From contig NZ_JBFRXN010000001.1 in the NCBI RefSeq assembly GCF_040947875.1, positions 744,001 to 808,000 of the forward strand: a DNA stretch of 64,000 bases, in the 5' to 3' direction. The position numbers and the translations under genes are program-made. The stretch is from Pseudomonas sp. MYb118 (GTDB lineage Bacteria > Pseudomonadota > Gammaproteobacteria > Pseudomonadales > Pseudomonadaceae). Of the stretch, positions 34,859 through 44,116 are shown one piece after another (the stretch's first letter is position 1; each line of letters starts with the position of its first letter). The notes beneath the pieces are model-generated. The model saw only the letters and a list, made by a program, of their open reading frames with translations, was not told where the DNA came from and made no database searches.

Positions 34859-36349
34859 ATGAGCAACGTTGAAATCCTGCCGCAGGTTGCTGCATTCCTG
34901 GCCCGTCGCCACGGCTGCTTCATCGATGGCCAGTGGGTGTTCGCCGAAGGGCAGAGCATTGCCGTGGTCAACCCGGCCACCGGGCAAACCCTGTGCGAGA
35001 CCATGGATGCACCGCTGGAAGTGGTTGAGCAGGCCGTGCAGTCGTCGCACCAGGCGTTCAAGACGGGCGTCTGGTCGGGCCTGCGCCCGGCGGATCGCGA
35101 GCGCATCCTGCTCAACTTCACCCGCCTGGTGGAAGAGCACGCCGAGGAACTGGCGCAACTGGAAACCCTGAGCCAGGGCAAGTCGATCAACATGGCCCGC
35201 GCCCTGGATGTCAACGCCACGGTCGAGTTCATGCGCTACATGTCCGGCTGGGCGACCAAGATCGAAGGGCAGACCTTCGACGTGTCGATCCCGCTGCCAC
35301 CCGGCGCCAAGTTCACCGCGTTCACCAAGCGTGAACCGGTCGGTGTGGTCGTCGGGATCGTGCCGTGGAACTTCCCGCTGCTGATCGCCGCGTGGAAGTT
35401 GATGCCCGCACTGGCCACCGGTTGCACGGTGATCATCAAGCCGGCCATGGAAACCCCGCTGACCGCCATGCGCCTGGCCGAACTGGCCCTGGAAGCGGGT
35501 ATTCCGGCCGGTGTGTTCAACGTGGTCACCGGTGGCGGCGCCTCGGTAGGTGGCGTGCTGACCGCGCACCCGCTGGTAAGCAAGGTGTCGTTCACCGGCT
35601 CCACCGCCGTGGGCAAGAGCGTCGGTGTGGCGTGCATGGCCAACATGACCCGGTTCTCCCTGGAACTGGGCGGCAAGAACCCGATGATCGTGCTGGCCGA
35701 TGCCGACATCGAGAAAGCGGTGCAGGGCGCGATTCTCGGCGGACTGTTGAACAACGGCCAGGTGTGCGCCGCCGCCTCGCGCTTCTACGTGCACCGTTCG
35801 ATCCACGACCAGTTCGTCGAAGCCCTGGCGGCCGCGGTCTCGGCCATGCCGATCGGCGCCGGCATGAACTGCGAGGCGGCGATCAACCCGCTGGTCTCGC
35901 GCAAGCAGCAGCAGGCCGTGCTCAAGCACATCGAACTGGCTCGCCAGGAAGGTGCGCGCGTGGTGGCCGGTGGCGAGCTGCTGGACGGCGACGGTTTCTT
36001 CGTCCAGCCGACCATCCTGGCCGACATCGACCACGGCATGACCGTGGCCCGCGAAGAGGTGTTCGGTCCGGTGCTGGGCGTGATGCCGTTCGATGACGAA
36101 GACGCGGTGATCGCCCTGGCCAACGACAACCGCTACGGCCTGGCGGCCAGCCTGTGGACCAACGACCTGGGCAAGGCGATGAACCTGGTGCCGCGCATCG
36201 AGGCCGGCACCGTGTGGGTCAACGCCCACGTGTTGCTCGACCCGGCGATGCCGTTTGGCGGGGTCAAGCAGTCAGGCATGGGGCGCGAGTTCGGCCGTGC
36301 GGTGATCGAGGCTTACACCGAGCTGAAATCGGTGTGCATCGCCCACTGA
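34859..36349 (+). CDS. feaB: Phenylacetaldehyde dehydrogenase-type aldehyde dehydrogenase (FeaB)
   Basis: 496 residues, full-length ALDH with catalytic C303 (NNGQVCAAASRF), E269 (LELGGK), N171 (PWNFP) and K194. Similarity to E. coli FeaB is high as remembered: HG..IDGQW, NPATGQ, ETLSQGKSI, DVSIPLPPGAKFTAFTKREPVGVV, GGKNP, AGTVWVN.H.L.D...PFGG.KQSG.GREFG and the end TELKSVC. It oxidises arylacetaldehydes (phenyl-, hydroxyphenyl-, probably indole-3-acetaldehyde) to the acids. AAAGG precedes the ATG. It would link the amine dehydrogenase to iac. It ends one base before the convergent MscS gene. Confidence 0.83.
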   Translation: MSNVEILPQVAAFLARRHGCFIDGQWVFAEGQSIAVVNPATGQTLCETMDAPLEVVEQAVQSSHQAFKTGVWSGLRPADRERILLNFTRLVEEHAEELAQLETLSQGKSINMARALDVNATVEFMRYMSGWATKIEGQTFDVSIPLPPGAKFTAFTKREPVGVVVGIVPWNFPLLIAAWKLMPALATGCTVIIKPAMETPLTAMRLAELALEAGIPAGVFNVVTGGGASVGGVLTAHPLVSKVSFTGSTAVGKSVGVACMANMTRFSLELGGKNPMIVLADADIEKAVQGAILGGLLNNGQVCAAASRFYVHRSIHDQFVEALAAAVSAMPIGAGMNCEAAINPLVSRKQQQAVLKHIELARQEGARVVAGGELLDGDGFFVQPTILADIDHGMTVAREEVFGPVLGVMPFDDEDAVIALANDNRYGLAASLWTNDLGKAMNLVPRIEAGTVWVNAHVLLDPAMPFGGVKQSGMGREFGRAVIEAYTELKSVCIAH

Positions 36350-36350
36350 T

Positions 36351-38738
36351 TCACTCGCGCGGCGCGGGCTTCGCCAGTTCGATGCCCGCAGCGCCCAGGC
36401 GCTTGAGGATTTCGAACAGCAGGTCGCTCTTGGTCACCCCGACGATCCGGGGGCTGGCCACGTAGCCGGTCACGGTCAGGGTGATGCCCTCGGGCGTGAG
36501 CTTGCTGAAGCGCACCACCGGCGCCGGTTTATCGAGGATGGTCTCGTTCTCATGATAGGCGTTGTAGAGCAGGTCCTTGACCTGTTCCGGGTCAATGTCC
36601 AGGGGAAACGTCAGTTCCAGCGACGCCACCCCCTGGGCACTGCCGCCCAGGGTCACGTTGCGCAGGTTCTGCGAGATCAATTGTGAGTTGGGCACGATGA
36701 CGATCGAGCGGTCACTGAGCTGGATTTCCGTGGCCCGCACGTTGATCCGGCGGATGTCGCCCTCGACGCCGCTGATGCTGATCAGGTCGCCGACCTTCAC
36801 CGGGCGTTCGGTGAGCAGGATCAGCCCGGAGACGAAGTTCTTCACAATCTCCTGCAAACCAAAACCGATACCCACCGACAGCGCACTGACGATCCACGCC
36901 AGGTTGGTCCACTGCACGCCCAGCGACGACAGGGTCAGCAGGATCACCAGCGCATAGGCGATGTTGGCGAACAGCGTGCTGAGCGAGGCGCACATGCCCG
37001 GGTCCATGCGGGTCTTGGGCAGGAACTCGTTGTCCAGCCAGCGGCGCAGCGTGCGCACCAGGTAGATGCCGATCATCAGCGCCAGCACGGCGTTGAGCAG
37101 ATGACCTGGGATGATGTTGAGCTTGCGCAGCCCGGCACCGCCAAGCACGGCCATGGTCTGGTCGACCAGTTGGCCGAGGGTGGTGCCGACGCCGCCGACG
37201 AACAGGGTGATGATCGCCAGCAGGATCAGCCCGGCGCGACCTAGCCCCGAGAGCACCACGGATGCCTGTTCCAGGCGCGTGTCACCGATGCCCAGCACTT
37301 GTTTGAGGGCCTTGCCGCTGGCGCTTTTCGGCGAGAACAGGTGTTCGCATGTGTCGTTGAACAACTGCACCAGCAGGTAGAAACCGGTGAGGATGATGAA
37401 CATCCACACCAGTTGATAGGTGATGAACCGCGCGGCGGAGATGTAGCCGATCAACAGCGCCGCCAGCGAAGCCAGTACGCACAGGCAGGCGAACGCATAA
37501 AGCAGGCTGGCGACGGCGGAGTTGGCCGGTGGATGATCACCCGTGGCCGCCACCGCCTTGCGTGCCTTGTTGATGCGCAGGAACAGCGCGCCGATCAGCA
37601 GGGTGATCACCAATGAAACGAAGCCGCGGCCAAACAGCACGGCCTGGCTGCTCATGTCCGTGACATTGACCACCTGGGCCAGGGTCATCAGCACCAGCAG
37701 GGTGCCGGCGACCAGTTTCGGGAAGGGCTTGATGGCCTGGGCGACCGGGTCGGAAATCGCCGGCAAGCGCCAGGAAGGGTGCTGCGTCGACAGCAGGGCA
37801 CGGCTCAGGCCGGTGATCAGCACGCACACGTACACCACTTTTTCGAACTCGTCGGAGTAGCTCTGCATCAGCGGCGACAGCGGGATGTGCCGGGTCAGCG
37901 CGTAGAACAGCAGAGACATGGCGATGGCGGTGGTCAGCAGTGTGGCGGCGACCGAGGCAAATGCCAGGGTGCTTCGACGCAGGCGACCTTCGGGCATGCG
38001 GTGGATGCAGATCCAGGTAAAACCGCGGTCTGCCACCTGGCGTCCCCATGTCCACAGCACGAATGCCAGGGCCACCAGAACCACCGTGAACAGCCGCTCG
38101 CCGGGCAGCCAGGCCACCGCGAGCGCCGCCGCGACGTGCTGGAAGAACGTGCTCAGGTGCTCGATATCCCCCTGCTGCGGGCTGAACAACGGTGACCAGA
38201 AACCGGCGCTCAAGATGCTGCCGGCGCGCAACGACACCTCAGATTCCAGCAGGCTGCGGCGAATCGCGGCGATCTGGATCAGCAGGCCGGCGGCGCTGTC
38301 CTTGAGGCTGGCGAGGGTCTTGAGGTTGGCGTCGAGTTTGCTTTTCTGCTGGGAAACGCTGTCGCGCTGCTCGGCGATTTCCGATTTTTCCAGGGCCACG
38401 CCACTTTCGGTGACCGGCGTGAGCACATCGAGCTGGGCCTGCAATTGTTTCTGTTCGGGCAGCAGTGCCGACTGCATCGCCGACACATCGGTGATGAATG
38501 ACTGGATCAGGTCCTGGAGGGTGACCATCTGGGTGACGTTGTTGGCCTGGGAAACCTGTTGCTTGATGCGGTCCAGACGCAGTTGCAGGCCTTGCAGGTC
38601 GCTCTGCGAGACGGTCACGGTGGTGAGGCCGGACAGGGAAGGGGCGTTGCCCGTCAGGTCGGCGGCCAGCAGCGTCGGGCCGCTCGGTACGAGCAGGGTG
38701 AACAGCAGGAAGAGCATTGACCGCAATGCAGGGCACAT
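36351..38738 (-). CDS. Large MscS-family mechanosensitive channel (periplasmic N-terminal domain)
   Basis: 795 residues. There is a signal-like N-terminus, a ~170-residue periplasmic helical domain rich in coiled-coil sequence (VSQSDLQGLQLRLDRIKQ onward), about ten membrane spans, then the MscS core. The pore helix and upper domain are marked by SVGIGFGLQEIVKNFVSGL and by GDLISISGVEGDIRRINVRATEIQLSDRSIVIVPN (in parts). It resembles the DUF3772/MscK-like long MscS proteins rather than small MscS. It releases solutes during hypo-osmotic shock. No start codon has a strong ribosome-binding site; ATG 38717 is a possible later start. Confidence 0.87.
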   Translation of the reverse strand: MCPALRSMLFLLFTLLVPSGPTLLAADLTGNAPSLSGLTTVTVSQSDLQGLQLRLDRIKQQVSQANNVTQMVTLQDLIQSFITDVSAMQSALLPEQKQLQAQLDVLTPVTESGVALEKSEIAEQRDSVSQQKSKLDANLKTLASLKDSAAGLLIQIAAIRRSLLESEVSLRAGSILSAGFWSPLFSPQQGDIEHLSTFFQHVAAALAVAWLPGERLFTVVLVALAFVLWTWGRQVADRGFTWICIHRMPEGRLRRSTLAFASVAATLLTTAIAMSLLFYALTRHIPLSPLMQSYSDEFEKVVYVCVLITGLSRALLSTQHPSWRLPAISDPVAQAIKPFPKLVAGTLLVLMTLAQVVNVTDMSSQAVLFGRGFVSLVITLLIGALFLRINKARKAVAATGDHPPANSAVASLLYAFACLCVLASLAALLIGYISAARFITYQLVWMFIILTGFYLLVQLFNDTCEHLFSPKSASGKALKQVLGIGDTRLEQASVVLSGLGRAGLILLAIITLFVGGVGTTLGQLVDQTMAVLGGAGLRKLNIIPGHLLNAVLALMIGIYLVRTLRRWLDNEFLPKTRMDPGMCASLSTLFANIAYALVILLTLSSLGVQWTNLAWIVSALSVGIGFGLQEIVKNFVSGLILLTERPVKVGDLISISGVEGDIRRINVRATEIQLSDRSIVIVPNSQLISQNLRNVTLGGSAQGVASLELTFPLDIDPEQVKDLLYNAYHENETILDKPAPVVRFSKLTPEGITLTVTGYVASPRIVGVTKSDLLFEILKRLGAAGIELAKPAPRE

Positions 38739-38812
38739 AGGCTGGCCGACTCGATGTTAGTCATTCAGCCTATGAGGTTAGGTCATCCGCTCAAACTGCG
38801 AGGTATAGTTTG

Positions 38813-38842
38813 CCCGGCGGGGCCCGATCGAGCCCCGCCGGG
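38813..38842 (-). terminator. GC-rich hairpin after the thiolase gene
   Basis: CCCGGCGGGGC paired with GCCCCGCCGGG around an eight-base loop, just downstream of the thiolase stop. It is followed by no strong T-run, so it may be a weak or Rho-assisted terminator. Confidence 0.6.
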
Positions 38843-38849
38843 GTGCGGT

Positions 38850-40034
38850 TCAGACGCGTTCGAACAACACCGCGATGCCCTGGCCGCCGCCGATGCACAT
38901 GGTCGCCAGCGCATAGCGGCCCTGCACGCGCAGCAGTTCGTGGATGGCCTTGGTGGCGATGATCGCGCCGGTGGCGCCCACCGGGTGACCGAGGGAGATG
39001 CCGGAACCGTTGGGGTTGACCTTTTCCGGGTCGAAGCCCAGTTCCTGGGCCACGGCGCAGGCCTGCGCGGCGAAGGCTTCGTTGGACTCGATGACGTCCA
39101 GGTCGGCCACGGTCAGGCCGGCACGTTGCAGCACCAGTCGGGTGGCGGGGATCGGGCCCAGGCCCATCAGTTCCGGCTCGACACCGGCGTGGGCGTAGCC
39201 GACCAGGCGCACCATCGGCTTGAGGCCCTGGGCGCGCACCGTTTCGCCGGTGGCGAGGATCAGTGCCGCGGCGCCGTCGTTGAGGCCCGAGGCGTTGCCG
39301 GCGGTGACGCTGCCGTCTTTCTTGAACGCCGGTTTCATCTTGGCCAGTTGCTCGGCGTTGACGTCGCCACGCACGTGTTCGTCGGTGTCGAAGGTCACGG
39401 TGCCTTTGCGCGAGGCGATTTCGATGGGCACGATCTGGCTGGCGAAGCGGCCTTCGGCAATGGCCCGGGCGGCGCGCTGCTGGCTGACCAGGGCCAGTTC
39501 GTCCTGGGCTTCACGGCTGATGCCAAAGCGTTCGGCGACGTTTTCCGCGGTGATGCCCATGTGGAAACCGGCAAACGGGTCCTGCAACACGCCGAGCATG
39601 TAGTCGATGGCCTGCATGTCCCCCATGCGCCCACCCCAGCGCGCCTGCGGCAGCAGATAGGCGCCACGGCTCATGGACTCGACACCACCGGCCAGCGCCG
39701 CGCCGGCATCGCCGAGCATCAGGCTCTGTGCGGCACTGACGATCGCCTGCAAGCCGGAGCCGCACAGGCGGTTGACGTTGAAGGCCGGGGTTTCCTTGGG
39801 CAGGCCGGCATTCATCGCCGCCGTGCGGGAAATGTAGGCGTCACGGGCTTCGGTGGGGATCACATGGCCCAGCACCGCATGGCCGATCAGCTCAGGCGCC
39901 AGGCCCGAGCGCTCGATGGCGGCGCGGCAGATGTCGGTGGCCAGTTGGGTCGGCGGTACATCCTTGAGCGAGCCGCCAAAGCTGCCGATGGCGGAACGCA
40001 CGGCGCTGATCACATAAATGTCGGATGGGTTCAT
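38850..40034 (-). CDS. bktB: Thiolase, BktB-like acetyl-CoA C-acetyltransferase
   Basis: 394 residues from ATG 40034, which has GGGAA at good distance; the frame starts earlier only through out-of-gene sequence. Thiolase active site: C91 in NRLCGSGLQA, His in GHPVGATGA, and the C-terminal Cys in MCIGGGQG. It closely matches Ralstonia BktB in blocks such as GSFGGSLKDV, VTFDTDEHVR, GLNDGAAALI and YGHAGV/YAHAGVEP, so acetyl- or beta-ketoacyl-CoA thiolysis or condensation is likely. It stands alone, with a REP-rich region upstream and a hairpin downstream. Its role relative to the nearby island is unclear. Confidence 0.85.
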   Translation of the reverse strand: MNPSDIYVISAVRSAIGSFGGSLKDVPPTQLATDICRAAIERSGLAPELIGHAVLGHVIPTEARDAYISRTAAMNAGLPKETPAFNVNRLCGSGLQAIVSAAQSLMLGDAGAALAGGVESMSRGAYLLPQARWGGRMGDMQAIDYMLGVLQDPFAGFHMGITAENVAERFGISREAQDELALVSQQRAARAIAEGRFASQIVPIEIASRKGTVTFDTDEHVRGDVNAEQLAKMKPAFKKDGSVTAGNASGLNDGAAALILATGETVRAQGLKPMVRLVGYAHAGVEPELMGLGPIPATRLVLQRAGLTVADLDVIESNEAFAAQACAVAQELGFDPEKVNPNGSGISLGHPVGATGAIIATKAIHELLRVQGRYALATMCIGGGQGIAVLFERV

Positions 40035-40168
40035 GAGGATTCCCTGCTGGAGTCGGGTGCGCGTCTGGCACTGTGGATGGGGCAAGAGTCTAGGCGCGGG
40101 GCGGGTTTTGGCCTATGTCGCAAGTGCTCAAGGGCTGTGGTGTTTTTTGCCAGTTGTACTGTGCTCTT

Positions 40169-40391
40169 GTGGGAGCGGGCATGTCGAGGCGTCGAACCGT
40201 CGCGATGGTCGTTAACGATAACGCCGGCTGCCTGATACCCCTCGGCGCCTGATACACCATCGCGAGCAAGCTCGCTCCTACAGGTCTGGTGGTGTCCTTG
40301 TGGGAGCGAGCCTGCTCGCGATGAGGCCGGCACATGCACATTTAGCGGCGACTGACCCACCGCCATCGCGAGCAGGCTCGCTCCCACAGGG
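40169..40391. repeat. Variant REP pair plus standard REP pair
   Basis: The first pair (40169-40282) has an unusual left arm, GTGGGAGCGGGC then ATGTCGAGGCGTCGAACCGT and CGCGATGG, i.e. a longer arm than the usual REP. The second (40300-40391) is standard head-to-head. Together they fill the ~380-base gap between the thiolase and kinase genes. Confidence 0.8.
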
Positions 40392-40413
40392 GGGGTGTCA
40401 GGTTCACGGTCGA

Positions 40414-41817
40414 TCACTCGCCCTGCCGTCGTGCCGGGAACACCAGTTCGAAGCTTGTCAGGCCATCCCGGCTGCTGGCGCTGCAGGTGCCGTTGTGCAG
40501 CTGCATGATGGTCGCCACGATCGACAGTCCCAGGCCGTTGGAGTTGGCCGAGCGTTCGCGGGACTGGTCGACCCGGTAGAAGCGTTCGAACAGGCGGGGC
40601 AGGTGTTCGGCGGGGATGGTCGGGCCGTGGTTGCGCACGCTCAGGCGGATGCCGTCGGCGGACGGCGTGGCGCCGATGAACAGTTCGGAATGCGGCGCGC
40701 CGTATTTGATGGCGTTGGCACACAGGTTGGCCAAAGCCCGGCGCAGCAGCATCGGTTCGGCCCAGATCACGCCGCTGCCGCGGGCTTCGATGTGGATGCC
40801 GACATCCGCCGCCGGCCCTTCGAAGTACTCGGCCATGCGCTGCATTTCATCGGCGGCGTCCAGTTCCTGGCGCTGTTTGAGCGCGCTGGACGGGTCGGTG
40901 CGGGCCAGGAACAGCATGCTGTCGAGCATGCGCGCCAGGCGCTCGAGTTCCTCGACGTTGGACGCCAGCAGTTGCTGGTAGGCCTCGATGCTGCGGTTCT
41001 GCTGGAGGGCCACCTGGGTTTCGCCCATCAGGTTGTTGATCGGCGTGCGCAGTTCGTGGGCCATGTCGGTTGAGACCTGGCTCAGTTGCGCAAAGCCCTT
41101 GCCCAGGCGGTCAAGCATGGCATTGAACGCGTCGATCATCGGCAGCAGCTCCTGCGGCGCGCCTTGGCTGTCCAGGCGTTCGCCGAGATTGCCCACATCA
41201 ATCCCGTGGGCGTGCCGCGCCAGCCGTCGCAACGGCAGCAGGCCGCGATGCACCAGCAGGTAACCAGACAGCGCCAGCAGCACCGCCGCGACGCTGGCGA
41301 ACAGGTAGACGTTGAGGCGATAACTGGCGAGCAGGGCGGTGCGTTCGGTCATCAGGCGGCCGGTGACGACCTGCAGGCTGCCCATGTCGCCGGAGTCGAT
41401 GGTCGCCGCCACGGCCGAGAAGGGCACGCCGTTCACGCCCGGATAATGCTGCACGTCGGCCAGACCCAGCTGGTGGTCCATGGTCACCGGCGCCAAGGAG
41501 GGCAGCGGCAGGTTGCCGGGGTTGACCACCAGCAGCGGTTTCTGTCCCGGCGGGGTGATGGTCAGCAGCGCTTCGCGGTTGCCCATCATGTTCTGGAACA
41601 GCGCCGGTTTGGTCTTGATCAGCTCCAGGGTGTTGCTGTCGTTGAGGAACGTGCGCAGTTGATTGATGCGTGTGATCAGGGCCGCATCGTCGCGCCGGAT
41701 CAGCTCGCGCTCCAGGTCGCGGTACAGCGCCACGCCCAACAGGGTCAGGGAAATGAACGCGAGCAGGGCGAACACCAGCGCCAGGCGCAGGGTCAGGGAA
41801 TGGCGCAGGCCGCTCAT
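40414..41817 (-). CDS. Sensor histidine kinase, heavy-metal (CusS/CopS) type
   Basis: 467 residues. Membrane span 1 is at about 12-33, a periplasmic sensing region follows, then span 2 (about 168-190), HAMP, a HisKA box with [15 protein letters not shown] and the ATPase domain ([30 protein letters not shown]). It is coupled to the response regulator by ATGA (41814-41817). The layout with a DUF2790 gene upstream is usual for Pseudomonas copper or other metal-linked systems. The signal is inferred by class, not proven. Confidence 0.87.
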   Translation of the reverse strand: MSGLRHSLTLRLALVFALLAFISLTLLGVALYRDLERELIRRDDAALITRINQLRTFLNDSNTLELIKTKPALFQNMMGNREALLTITPPGQKPLLVVNPGNLPLPSLAPVTMDHQLGLADVQHYPGVNGVPFSAVAATIDSGDMGSLQVVTGRLMTERTALLASYRLNVYLFASVAAVLLALSGYLLVHRGLLPLRRLARHAHGIDVGNLGERLDSQGAPQELLPMIDAFNAMLDRLGKGFAQLSQVSTDMAHELRTPINNLMGETQVALQQNRSIEAYQQLLASNVEELERLARMLDSMLFLARTDPSSALKQRQELDAADEMQRMAEYFEGPAADVGIHIEARGSGVIWAEPMLLRRALANLCANAIKYGAPHSELFIGATPSADGIRLSVRNHGPTIPAEHLPRLFERFYRVDQSRERSANSNGLGLSIVATIMQLHNGTCSASSRDGLTSFELVFPARRQGE

Positions 41818-42485
41818 GGTTGCGTATCGAAACGGTAGCCGATCCCGCGCACGCTATGGATCAGCTTGAGCTGGAAGGGGTCGTCGATCTTCATGCGCAA
41901 GCGACGCACGGCCACATCGACCACGTTGGTGTCGCTGTCGAAATTCATGTCCCAGACCCGCGAGGCGATCATCGAGCGCGACAGGACTTCGCCCTGATGC
42001 GTGGCGAACAGGTGCAACAGGGCGAACTCCTTGTTGGTCAGGGTGATCCGCACCCCGGCACGGGTGATGCGGCGCTTGAGCACGTCGATCTGCAGGTCTT
42101 CGACGTGCAGCTGTTCTTCCTCGCGGGTCGGCCCCCGGCGGGTCAGGGTGCGCAGGCGCGCCACCAGTTCGGCGAAGGAAAACGGCTTGATCAGGTAATC
42201 GTCGGCGCCCAGTTCCAGGCCCTTGACGCGGTCGGCGATGTCATCGCGAGCGGTCAGGAACAACACCGGCGTATCGGCTTCCTTGCGCAGGCGGCGCAGG
42301 ACTTCCCAGCCATCCATTTTCGGCATCATCACGTCGAGCACGATGACATCGAAGTCGTGCTCCAGCGCCTGATGCAGCCCATCGACACCGTCCCGCGCCA
42401 GGGTGACGCAGTAACCCAGTTCCTGCAGGCCATTGAGCAAATAGTTGCCGGCCTTGGGTTCGTCTTCAACTACCAGGATGTTCAT
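41814..42485 (-). CDS. OmpR-family response regulator, heavy-metal (CusR/CopR) type
   Basis: 223 residues. The receiver domain has VVEDE, phospho-acceptor D51 in [18 protein letters not shown] of FLTARD and K of [13 protein letters not shown]. The C-terminal winged helix spans residues from about 125 ([22 protein letters not shown] onward). The four-base overlap with the kinase gene shows co-translation. It may regulate the DUF2790 gene 39 bases upstream. Confidence 0.9.
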   Translation of the reverse strand: MNILVVEDEPKAGNYLLNGLQELGYCVTLARDGVDGLHQALEHDFDVIVLDVMMPKMDGWEVLRRLRKEADTPVLFLTARDDIADRVKGLELGADDYLIKPFSFAELVARLRTLTRRGPTREEEQLHVEDLQIDVLKRRITRAGVRITLTNKEFALLHLFATHQGEVLSRSMIASRVWDMNFDSDTNVVDVAVRRLRMKIDDPFQLKLIHSVRGIGYRFDTQP

Positions 42486-42524
42486 GCAGATACGCCTCGG
42501 ACCAATCGCGCCAGTGTAGCCGGA

Positions 42525-42782
42525 TCAATTGGCATTGGTGCAACCGGCACCGCTGACCTGGTAATCGAGCACGTGCTCGCGACCCTGGGAGTCCAGGTAG
42601 TTGAGTTGGGCGGGGACGATCCCGCATTGCTGGGAAATGTCAGTGCTGGACAGCACCTTGGCCACATCCAGATGGACGAAGAAACCGGTCTTGTCGTGGA
42701 TCACCGGCTGGGTGCTCGCGGTGTCTGCGAAGGCCGAGCCAGCGGCGAGGAAGGCGGCGATAGCGAAGATAAATGTTTTCAT
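42525..42782 (-). CDS. Small exported DUF2790 protein
   Basis: 85 residues with a signal peptide (1-19, ends AFA). The mature part (TQPVIHDKTGFFVHLDVAKV, then CGIVPAQLNYLDSQGREHVLDYQVSGAGCTN) is typical of DUF2790, a periplasmic family almost confined to Pseudomonas, with two conserved Cys (near 53 and 81) that probably form a disulfide. It is first gene of the operon with the response regulator and kinase. Family members are often found next to metal-responsive two-component systems; the function is unknown. Confidence 0.85.
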   Translation of the reverse strand: MKTFIFAIAAFLAAGSAFADTASTQPVIHDKTGFFVHLDVAKVLSSTDISQQCGIVPAQLNYLDSQGREHVLDYQVSGAGCTNAN

Positions 42783-42904
42783 GGCGAGTCTCTCTATTCA
42801 GATGGGCGGTGGCTGCCGGGTGTGGCCGGACAGTGAGTTCAGGTTAACGAGGCGATCCGGACAGCCGACCAACAGAACAATGACAATCCTGTAATGCAGC
42901 GGGC

Positions 42905-43675
42905 TCAGGGCTGGCGGCCGGAGGCTTCAAGGATCAGGTCGGTGATTTCCTTGGCGTGGGACACCAGCGACAGGTGGCTCGACGGCAACTCGATGGTGCT
43001 GGCGTTCATGCGTTTGGCGAGGAAGCGCTCAAGGTCCGGGTTGATGGTCTGGTCGAGGCTGGACACCGCGTACCACGACGGTTTGCTGTGCCACGCAGCG
43101 GCGGTGGTGCGGTCGCTGAACAGGGTCTTGGCGATCGGTTGCTGCACGGCGAACAACTGCATGGCCTTGGCGTGGGGCACGTCGCTGGCGAAGTACTTGA
43201 GGAAGGCGTCCTGCTTGAGGCTGACGAAGCCGTCGTGCTCCTCGGTGCCGGCGCGCACCGGCATGGTCGGGTATTTCGCCGACAGCGCGACGAAGTCTTC
43301 GCCGGCGTCCGGTGCGCGAGCCGCGACATAGACCAGCGAGCTGACTTTCGGATCGACCCCGGCCTCGCTGACGACGGTGCCGGCGTAGGAGTGGCCGACC
43401 AGCACCGTCGGGCCATCCTGTTGCGCCAGAACACGCTGGGTGGCTGCGACATCGTCAGCGACCGAGGTCAACGGGTTTTGCACGGCGGTGACGTGCAGAC
43501 CGGCGGCCTGCAACCGCGAGATAACCTCGGACCAGCTCGAGCCATCGGCCCAGGAACCGTGCACCAGCACGACATTATTGGCCTTGACCGGCGCGATGTC
43601 GGCGGCCATGGCGGAACCGGTGCCCAGCATCATCAGGCTGGCGGCGATCAGGCAGAGTTTGCTCAATGGTTTCAT
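42905..43675 (-). CDS. Exported alpha/beta-hydrolase
   Basis: 256 residues from ATG 43675, chosen because AGGG lies eight bases before it; ATG 43696 would lack a ribosome-binding site. Signal peptide 1-24/25 (SAMA). Alpha/beta fold with oxyanion HGSW (39-42), nucleophile S96 in GHSYAG, and a late His in PSSHLSLVSH; the acid residue is not fixed. It resembles the small esterase/hydrolase or salicylate-esterase-like branch ('alpha/beta fold hydrolase'). No operon partner is present. The substrate cannot be inferred. Confidence 0.82.
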   Translation of the reverse strand: MKPLSKLCLIAASLMMLGTGSAMAADIAPVKANNVVLVHGSWADGSSWSEVISRLQAAGLHVTAVQNPLTSVADDVAATQRVLAQQDGPTVLVGHSYAGTVVSEAGVDPKVSSLVYVAARAPDAGEDFVALSAKYPTMPVRAGTEEHDGFVSLKQDAFLKYFASDVPHAKAMQLFAVQQPIAKTLFSDRTTAAAWHSKPSWYAVSSLDQTINPDLERFLAKRMNASTIELPSSHLSLVSHAKEITDLILEASGRQP

Positions 43676-43872
43676 GGTGTGGACCCTTGTCATCATCAGT
43701 GGAAGGTGTCACCCGATGTGGGTGAGCGACGCCGCCACTTTAGAAACCGAGGGTGTTGGCAACGCTGACAAGTCGATGACAAGTTTGTAATGCAGGGCCT
43801 GCCGTATGTCGGGCGCCCGGAACGGTGATGGACGCTGGTCTTCCAATCCAGGACAACGACGGGAGATCAATC

Positions 43873-44094
43873 ATGACTTACGACCGACGACGTGAGGCCC
43901 TCGCGGCCTGGTATGAAATGCTCGACCATCCGGCCATTCGCATGGATGTCGAGGAGCAATATGACGAGCTGCTCAAGGCGGCGGATGAGATGGAACACGC
44001 CGAACTGATCAGCAGTTCGGAATGGCGCAGCCTGGTGCGCAAGGCGGGCGTGGCGTTTTCCCATTCGACCGAAGGGATGCGCGGCGGAACCTAG
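43873..44094 (+). CDS. Small hypothetical protein
   Basis: 73 residues from ATG 43873, which has GGGAGA seven bases upstream; a longer frame from 43825 lacks one. The composition is acidic and helical (MTYDRRREALAAWYEMLDH), with no signal peptide, metal motif or membrane span. It resembles small conserved proteins of Pseudomonas that lack known function. It stands alone and ends 22 bases before the convergent chrA gene. Confidence 0.6.
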   Translation: MTYDRRREALAAWYEMLDHPAIRMDVEEQYDELLKAADEMEHAELISSSEWRSLVRKAGVAFSHSTEGMRGGT

Positions 44095-44116
44095 GTTTTA
44101 CGTCCAGGGCTTACGC

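Noticed and set aside
43825-43872. Longer start for the small hypothetical protein at 43873
   Set aside because: The upstream ATG has no ribosome-binding site, while ATG 43873 has GGGAGA.
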